Source of the DNA: Bacteroidales bacterium
GTDB taxonomy: Bacteria > Bacteroidota > Bacteroidia > Bacteroidales > Paludibacteraceae
Direction of reading: 5' to 3'
Length of the DNA stretch: 64,000 nt
Assembly: GCA_900769555.1 (NCBI GenBank)
Contig: CAAGHA010000158.1
Location: forward strand, 33,866-97,865
Shown: piece by piece, positions 58,813 through 64,000 of the stretch
Layout: the number at the start of each line of letters is the position of its first letter
Position numbering within the stretch: position 1 is the first letter of the stretch
Notes under the pieces: model-generated
Seen by the model: the letters and a program-made list of their open reading frames with translations, nothing else
What the model was told of the DNA's origin: nothing
Databases searched by the model: none
Made by a program: the position numbers and the translations under genes

Positions 58813-59181
58813 ATGAAAGTTTGGTTAACAATTCTATTATTAATAGTTTCAAATGTTTTTATGACATTTGCTTGGTATGGAAATTTGAAGTTACAAGAGA
58901 TGAAAATTTCAACAGATTGGCCTTTATTTTTAATTATTCTCTGTAGTTGGGGTGTCGCTTTATTTGAATATTCGTTTATGATTCCTGCTAATCGTTTGGG
59001 TTCGCAAATAATGGGAGGTCCTTTTTCTTTGGTTCAATTAAAGGTGATTCAAGAGGTGATCTCTATCTCCGTATTTTCAATTATTGTAACAATATTTTTT
59101 AAGGGAGAAGTGTTGCAATGGAATCATATTGCAGCTTTCGCCTGCTTAATTTTAGCCGTCTATTTCGTCTTTATGAAATAG
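58813..59181 (+). CDS. DUF486/DMT-like membrane protein
   Basis: A 122-residue protein with four transmembrane helices, of the DUF486 family related to small drug/metabolite transporters. It begins MKVWLTILLLIVSNVFMTFA, and has the family blocks WGVALFEYSFMIPANRLGSQ and GPFSLVQLKVIQEVISISVF. Function is not established. Its 3' end overlaps the convergent ATPase gene by 11 bases. It sits between the permease and ATPase genes of one importer. Confidence 0.93.
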   Translation: MKVWLTILLLIVSNVFMTFAWYGNLKLQEMKISTDWPLFLIILCSWGVALFEYSFMIPANRLGSQIMGGPFSLVQLKVIQEVISISVFSIIVTIFFKGEVLQWNHIAAFACLILAVYFVFMK

Positions 59182-59947
59182 GGTTTTTGATTATAATCCG
59201 TCCATCTGAAATTAGAAAGTTTTTGAGTTTGAAACTTTCTTGGAGAATATTGGATATCTGGGAATCGTTTGGAGTGCATTCTAGAATATGCGATTTGTTG
59301 TCTATTATCCATACCTTGTCAGAAAAGGTTAATGCTAAATCTAATTCGTGGGTAGATAATATGATGGATTTATTTTCATTATAAGCAATATTTTTTAAGT
59401 AGTTAAAAATTTCAATTCGATTAGGTAAATCTAAAAAAGAAGTTGGTTCATCTAGAATTATTAGTGGGGTATCTTGTGCCAATGATTTTGCGATTAATAC
59501 CCGTTGTTTTTCTCCATCTGATAGTTCATAGAAAAAACGCTCTTTTAAATGAGTTAAATTCATTACTTCTAAAATATTGCATATAAACTCTTTGTCCTTA
59601 TTGTTTAATGTTCCCCACCAGTTGGAGTTATTAAACTTTCCGAGAGAGATTATTTCATTAACACGAAGTTTTCCTGAGTCAATTTTATCAGATAGAACAA
59701 AGGATAGTTGATGCGATAACTCTTTTGAATTGTATTTTTGAATTGTTTTTTCAAAAAGTATAATATCTCCGGATAGAGGATTTTGAAGTCCGCACAGAGT
59801 CTTTATCAAAGTGGATTTTCCTGACCCATTAGGACCTATTATCGAAATTAATTCACCTTTTTGTACCGATAGGTTTATGTTCGATATAGTTGGGTTTGTT
59901 GTGTTATATCCAATTGCTAAATCTTTTATTTTGCAAATTTCACCCAT
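59171..59947 (-). CDS. FecE/BtuD-type ABC transporter ATPase
   Basis: A 258-residue ATPase. Walker A is GPNGSGKST (38-46), the signature is ELSDGEKQRVLIAKSLAQ, Walker B is LIILDEPTSFLDL and the His switch is STHELDL. It belongs to the iron-chelate/B12 importer subfamily and is the probable motor for the lipoprotein and permease at 56530-58661, although on the opposite strand. It overlaps the MBL-hydrolase gene by one base. Confidence 0.94.
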   Translation of the reverse strand: MGEICKIKDLAIGYNTTNPTISNINLSVQKGELISIIGPNGSGKSTLIKTLCGLQNPLSGDIILFEKTIQKYNSKELSHQLSFVLSDKIDSGKLRVNEIISLGKFNNSNWWGTLNNKDKEFICNILEVMNLTHLKERFFYELSDGEKQRVLIAKSLAQDTPLIILDEPTSFLDLPNRIEIFNYLKNIAYNENKSIILSTHELDLALTFSDKVWIIDNKSHILECTPNDSQISNILQESFKLKNFLISDGRIIIKNPIS

Positions 59948-60582
59948 TATTTAAAAAAAGGATTAGAGTTTTTTTCAAATCCAATTGAACTTTTAGGTCC
60001 GTGACCAGGAAAAACTATTGTATTTTCAGGTAATGTAAAGAGTTGTTCTTCAATACTCTTTCTTAAGTCGTCAAAATCACCACCTTCCAAGTCTGTTCTG
60101 CCAATAGAACCCATAAAAAGCGAATCACCGGAAAATAAACAATTATCTTTAGGTGCGTAAAATGAAACACCACCGGGAGAATGACCGGGTGTATGTAGAG
60201 TTGTAAGTTCGATATCTCCTAAAACAATTTTATCTCCGTTTCTCAAATATTTACCAAGTTCTATTGTATCATTGGCTGCAATACCAAAATTTCTAGCCAT
60301 TAAAGGGAAACGCTTGATGAGAAATTCATCTGCCTGATGAGCTTCAGGTCTTAAACCATAGGACTCATATAAAAATTTATTTCCAAAAATATGATCCAAA
60401 TGGAGATGTGTATTTAAGACTCTTTTTAAAGCCAACTTATTTTCTTTCAGATAGTTCGAAAGCATAGACTTTTCGCTTTCATTATAGCAACCGGCATCAA
60501 TAATGATACATTCATTATCATTGTTGATAAGAAGGTAACTATTTACTTGAAAAGGGTTAAATGAAAATAATTTAATCTGCAT
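59947..60582 (-). CDS. Metallo-beta-lactamase-fold hydrolase (glyoxalase II-like)
   Basis: A 211-residue metal-dependent hydrolase. The metal site is NTHLHLDHIFGN, with later His in TLHTPGHSPGGVSFY, Asp in LFSGDSLFMGSIGRTDLEGG and His in VFPGHGPKSSIGFEK. The pattern matches the YcbL/GloB-like branch that hydrolyses thioesters. It is between the ABC ATPase and rsmG, all on the minus strand. Confidence 0.93.
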   Translation of the reverse strand: MQIKLFSFNPFQVNSYLLINNDNECIIIDAGCYNESEKSMLSNYLKENKLALKRVLNTHLHLDHIFGNKFLYESYGLRPEAHQADEFLIKRFPLMARNFGIAANDTIELGKYLRNGDKIVLGDIELTTLHTPGHSPGGVSFYAPKDNCLFSGDSLFMGSIGRTDLEGGDFDDLRKSIEEQLFTLPENTIVFPGHGPKSSIGFEKNSNPFFK

Positions 60583-60613
60583 ATTTCACATCTGTAGTTA
60601 ATAATTTCTATTT

Positions 60614-61237
60614 TCAGTATGATACATAAACAGCTTTTTTTGTCAAGAAAAATTCCTCCTCAAAAAAATCGCTAAGATCAAACAGAGAAGACTCTTTCCT
60701 AAAAGGTAAAATTTCATGTTGTAGTTCTCCTCCTTTTAAACAAATAAGTCCGTTTGGAAGCGCATTTTTTTGATTTTTTATATCAACGTTTTTCCGTGTA
60801 AGTTTTACCAAATCAGCCAAAGGCATTACAGCACGACTCACAATAAAGTCGAATTTTGTCTTAACCTCTTCTACACGAGCATGTTGAAAGGTTGTATTGT
60901 TAAGTCCGATTGAGTCTGAAATACTGTTAGCGACTTTAATTTTTTTACCAATGGAATCCACAAGATGAAAATGACATTCAGGGAATAAAATAGCCAAAGG
61001 TATAGCAGGGAATCCGCCTCCTGTACCAACATCCATTATAGAGGTGTTGTCTCTGAATGTAAGGACCTTTGCAATTGCCAATGAGTGCAAGACATGATGT
61101 TCATAAAGATTTTCAATATCTTTTCTAGAAATTACATTAATCTTACTATTCCAATCGAAATAAAGATCATACAAATCAGAAAATTGTTTAATTTGTTTTT
61201 CCGTTAATTTCGGAAAATATTTCTGTATTATTTCCAT
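60614..61237 (-). CDS. rsmG: 16S rRNA (guanine-527-N7) methyltransferase
   Basis: A 207-residue Rossmann-fold methyltransferase. The SAM site is SIMDVGTGGGFPAIPLAILF, followed by CHFHLVDSIGKKIKVANSIS and VEEVKTKFDFIVSRAVMPL. The N-terminal FSDLYDLYFDWNSKINVISR is typical. It lies 31 bases upstream of the MBL hydrolase. Confidence 0.96.
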   Translation of the reverse strand: MEIIQKYFPKLTEKQIKQFSDLYDLYFDWNSKINVISRKDIENLYEHHVLHSLAIAKVLTFRDNTSIMDVGTGGGFPAIPLAILFPECHFHLVDSIGKKIKVANSISDSIGLNNTTFQHARVEEVKTKFDFIVSRAVMPLADLVKLTRKNVDIKNQKNALPNGLICLKGGELQHEILPFRKESSLFDLSDFFEEEFFLTKKAVYVSY

Positions 61238-61537
61238 TTTGTAAAATATTAGGAAGAAGAACCTCTAATTTATATATTGCTTAAATTTTATTTGGATATT
61301 TTTTGAAATAAAATCTAAAACAACGTCTAAAGACCTTCTTGATTTCTGGTGCAAATTTAATTATACTTTGCGAAATTTGGAAAAAATAAAAAAACTCGTT
61401 TGTGTTGTCAGGAAAAATTACGAATTTTGTGCTTCAATCTTAGAGATAGCTTTAATAGGATTAATGCTTAATAGTGTTTTTTCGTATTGGAAATAAGCGG
61501 GATGTCTGAATTAAATTGATATAGAAAAATAAAAAGT
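61238..61537. other. Divergent intergenic region between rsmG and the aminotransferase
   Basis: No gene is seen. On the minus strand TAAATTTG (61359-61352) is a candidate -7 box for rsmG. No clear promoter for the plus-strand gene was found. Confidence 0.4.
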
Positions 61538-62695
61538 ATGGCAAGGATAAACCCATTGGTAGAAAAGATGACCTCCTTTATTGTAATGGATGTGTTGGAG
61601 AGAGCTCAAGAATTGGAAAAAAAAGGAGTAGATATTATTCATTTAGAGGTTGGAGAACCGGATTTTGATTTGTCTGATATGGTCAGGGATGAGTGTGAGG
61701 TTGCATTACAACAAAAACGCACACATTACACGCACTCGTTGGGAGACAAAGATTTGCGAGAAGAAATTTCAAATTTTTATAAGAGAGAATATAATGTAGA
61801 AGTTGATCCGGAGCAAATTATTGTAACATCAGGGTCTTCTCCTGCAATACTTATGGCTTTGATGGTATTATGTGAACCTGGGAGTGAAGTGATTTTGTCT
61901 GATCCCGGTTATCCATGCTACAAAAATTTTGTATTGGCTTGTAATGCAACTCCGGTCTGTGTTGATTTATCTGCTGAGGATGGATTTCAGTATTCCATAG
62001 ACAAGATAAAAAAGGCAATTACACCTAAAACAAGAGCAATATTTGTTAATTCTCCAATGAATCCAACAGGAACATTGGTAGATGATAATGTATATCAAGA
62101 GTTGGCAAAGTTAGGAATTCCACTACTCTCTGATGAGATTTATCATGGTTTGGTTTATGAAGGACGAGCTAAGTCTGCGTTGGAATTTACTGACAACGTT
62201 TTTGTCTTGAATGGTTTTTCTAAACGTTATGCAATGACGGGCTTGCGATTAGGTTTTATGGTTGCTCCAAAAGAGTATATGAGAAAATTACAGGTATTGC
62301 AGCAAAATTTATTTATTTGTGCTCCAAGTGTGGCTCAGCGAGCAGGAATTGTAGCTATGCGAGATTCAGAGAAAGAGGTGGCAGAGAGAAGAACCATTTA
62401 CGATGAAAGACGTAGATATATGTTAAGCAGATTGCATAATATGGGATTTGAGATAGAAGTTGAACCTCAAGGTGCATTTTATATTTTTTGCAATGCCAAA
62501 AAATTTACGAATGATTCCTATAAATTTGCTTTTGATGTTTTAGAAAATGCGCATGTAGGGATAACTCCTGGAGTTGATTTTGGGAAAAATGGAGAAGGAT
62601 ATGTACGTTTTTCGTATGCCAATTCTTTGGATAACATAAAAATAGGGATGGATAGATTAGAAGTATATTTAAAGGGAAACAAAATTCGTCCCTAA
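61538..62695 (+). CDS. Class I/II pyridoxal-phosphate aminotransferase
   Basis: A 385-residue fold-type I aminotransferase of the aspartate aminotransferase superfamily. Motifs: IIHLEVGEPDFDLSDMV, ITSGSSPAILMAL-like (IIVTSGSSPAILMALMVLCE), AIFVNSPMNPTGTLVDD, LLSDEIYHGLVYEG and the PLP lysine region LNGFSKRYAMTGLRLGFMVA. R in VRFSYANSLDNI near the C-terminus binds the substrate carboxylate. Substrate could be aspartate, alanine or an aromatic/branched amino acid. It stands alone on the plus strand before the sigma-54 activator. Confidence 0.93.
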   Translation: MARINPLVEKMTSFIVMDVLERAQELEKKGVDIIHLEVGEPDFDLSDMVRDECEVALQQKRTHYTHSLGDKDLREEISNFYKREYNVEVDPEQIIVTSGSSPAILMALMVLCEPGSEVILSDPGYPCYKNFVLACNATPVCVDLSAEDGFQYSIDKIKKAITPKTRAIFVNSPMNPTGTLVDDNVYQELAKLGIPLLSDEIYHGLVYEGRAKSALEFTDNVFVLNGFSKRYAMTGLRLGFMVAPKEYMRKLQVLQQNLFICAPSVAQRAGIVAMRDSEKEVAERRTIYDERRRYMLSRLHNMGFEIEVEPQGAFYIFCNAKKFTNDSYKFAFDVLENAHVGITPGVDFGKNGEGYVRFSYANSLDNIKIGMDRLEVYLKGNKIRP

Positions 62696-62831
62696 TGAAA
62701 ATAAATAACTTCAAAATCTCCAAAAATCATTAAAAAAATTTTTTAAACAATGTCGAAATTTTGAATATTTAAATTTTGATAAATTGTTTGAAAAATAAAA
62801 CTAATATTTCGAGTTGTAATGTTTTATTATA

Positions 62832-62839
62832 TAAATTTG
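62832..62839 (+). promoter_or_regulatory. Candidate -7 box for the sigma-54 activator gene
   Basis: TAAATTTG matches TAnnTTTG and lies 40 bases before the start codon. A TTG at 62814-62816 is rather close for a -33 box. Confidence 0.35.
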
Positions 62840-62879
62840 CCGATTCGATATATTTATCAAAATAGAAAAATTAGAAGAT

Positions 62880-64000
62880 ATGTCAAAAATAGATATTCAA
62901 ACAGTTAAGCAACGATTTATGATTATAGGAGACAATCCTGTTTTAAATCGAGCTATAGATGTGGCCGTTCAGGTTGCAGCGACTGATTTGTCTGTTTTGA
63001 TTACCGGTGAAAGTGGGGTTGGAAAGGAACGTTTTCCTCAAATTATTCATCAATTTAGTAAGAGAAATCACTATCCTTACATAGCAGTTAACTGTGGAGC
63101 TATTCCAGAGGGAACAATCGATTCAGAATTATTCGGGCATGAAAAAGGTTCGTTTACAGGAGCAATTTCAGAGCGAAAGGGATATTTTGAAGCAGCGGAT
63201 AAGGGAACAATATTTCTAGATGAAGTGGGAGAGTTGCCTTTAACGACTCAAGTTCGTTTGTTGAGAGTATTAGAGACCGGTGAGTTTATGAAAGTCGGAT
63301 CTTCTAAAGTTTTGAAGACGGATGTTAGGGTTGTTGCAGCCACCAATATGGATATGGGAAGAGCAATTGCAGAGGGGCGGTTTAGAGAAGATTTGTATTA
63401 CCGTTTGAATTCCGTTCCAGTTCAAGTTCCGTCGTTGAGGGAGCGAGGGATGGATGTCTATTTATTATTTAGAAAGTTTGCTAGAGATTTTTCGGATAAA
63501 TATAAGATGCCGGCAATAACCTTGACTGCAGAAGCACAGCAAATGTTGTTAAGATATTCTTGGCCGGGAAATGTCAGACAGTTGAAAAATGTAACAGAAC
63601 AAATTTCGGTATTAGAGACGAATAGAGAGGTGACGCCAGAAGTTTTAGGGAGATATTTGCCTATGGAAAATTCGGCTATACACTTTCCAGTATTATCGTC
63701 ACAAGTTAATTCTGGGAAGAATTTTGGAAGTGAAATAGAGATATTGTATAAAGTCTTGTTTGATATGAAAAAAGAGATGAATGACTTAAAAAAGTTAGTT
63801 CATGATATTATTCAAGGCGGGAATATAGATTTAAGTTCAATTCATATTTCGGAGGGTGGAGAGTTAAGTAATATTTATAATCAAGAGTATAATGGGGGTA
63901 GGGGTGCTGTTGTTTCTCAATCTTCTAATTATGCAAATATACAAAGTTCAAAGATAAGTAAACAACAAGATATAGAGGATACAGAGGAGTATCAAGAAGA
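62880..64000 (+). CDS. Sigma-54-dependent transcriptional activator (3' end outside window)
   Basis: At least 373 residues; the gene runs off the right edge. The AAA+ central domain starts near residue 15 with no receiver or other N-terminal sensor domain. Walker A is GESGVGKE (43-50), the sigma-54 contact loop is G90-S-F-T-G-A95 (usual form GAFTGA), Walker B is IFLDEVGELPLTTQVRLLRV, and SWPGNVRQLKN marks the AAA lid. After about residue 270 comes a linker with a coiled-coil-like stretch (FDMKKEMNDLKKLVHDIIQ). A C-terminal DNA-binding helix-turn-helix is expected beyond the window. Targets are unknown. Confidence 0.93.
   Translation, partial: MSKIDIQTVKQRFMIIGDNPVLNRAIDVAVQVAATDLSVLITGESGVGKERFPQIIHQFSKRNHYPYIAVNCGAIPEGTIDSELFGHEKGSFTGAISERKGYFEAADKGTIFLDEVGELPLTTQVRLLRVLETGEFMKVGSSKVLKTDVRVVAATNMDMGRAIAEGRFREDLYYRLNSVPVQVPSLRERGMDVYLLFRKFARDFSDKYKMPAITLTAEAQQMLLRYSWPGNVRQLKNVTEQISVLETNREVTPEVLGRYLPMENSAIHFPVLSSQVNSGKNFGSEIEILYKVLFDMKKEMNDLKKLVHDIIQGGNIDLSSIHISEGGELSNIYNQEYNGGRGAVVSQSSNYANIQSSKISKQQDIEDTEEYQE

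Noticed and set aside
1..64000. CRISPR array, rRNA genes or complete insertion sequence
   Set aside because: No regular spacer-repeat pattern, no rRNA conserved blocks and no transposase gene were found on either strand.

Overview
The window looks like chromosomal DNA of an AT-rich (about one third G+C by eye), probably anaerobic member of the Bacteroidota, most likely Bacteroidales. The reasons are: UpxY/NusG-like control of a surface polysaccharide locus; promoters of the TTTG-N20-TAnnTTTG type; weak Shine-Dalgarno sites; a secreted GH9 cellulase ending in a type IX secretion sorting domain; a PCMD-family protein; and an acyl-ACP thioesterase inside the ilv operon. The species cannot be named from sequence alone. 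Layout: 1-433 is the start of an MlaE-type permease gene that runs off the left edge. 511-5850 is a branched-chain amino acid operon (ilvD-ilvB-ilvN-thioesterase, minus strand). It is preceded by a leader with an 18-residue Ile/Leu/Val-rich peptide, an antiterminator and a terminator, which is a classic attenuator. 6457-7866 is a sugar transporter. 8579-33498 is an exopolysaccharide/capsule locus on the plus strand: UpxY-like regulator, rfbB, ugd, flippase, acyltransferases, a sugar aminotransferase, ATP-grasp and CapK-like ligases, glycosyltransferases, two pyruvyltransferase-like proteins, a Wzy-like polymerase, a GH16 lipoprotein and a WecG/TagA transferase. The locus also carries accessory pieces: a HepT/MntA toxin-antitoxin pair, a DUF3990-like remnant, an antitoxin whose YafQ-like toxin has two in-frame stops, and an AAA/PD-(D/E)XK gene between two copies of a glycosyltransferase 3' end. 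33573-37245 holds a small MITE, the GH9 cellulase and asnS. 37425-44441 is a thiamine region: a TPP riboswitch, then thiM, a thiE-tenA fusion, thiD, thiE, thiC and a Thi4-type thiazole synthase with His at the sulfur-donor position, plus a TenI-like gene. Two tRNA genes (Ser-TGA, Lys-CTT) follow. 45049-50698 holds two short-chain dehydrogenases, an Old-Yellow-Enzyme-type reductase and, 4 bases upstream of that reductase in the same operon, a close homologue of animal steroid 5-alpha-reductase. This set resembles the gene complement used by some gut Bacteroidales to reduce 3-oxo-delta4 bile acids and steroids. 50880-62695 is mostly housekeeping: MscS channel, ffh, folD, rsmE, a TetR regulator, an iron-chelate/B12-type ABC importer split over two strands, a metallo-beta-lactamase-fold hydrolase, rsmG and an aminotransferase. 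A sigma-54 activator gene starts at 62880 and runs off the right edge. Outside the polysaccharide locus, the intergenic gaps are filled with degenerate copies of non-coding repeats with inverted ends, often butting against stop codons. The interior of the polysaccharide locus (9.5-33.7 kb) has none. The strongest points for follow-up are the ilv attenuator, the steroid/bile-acid reductase cluster, the His-type Thi4 pathway, the amino-sugar modification module and the repeat families.
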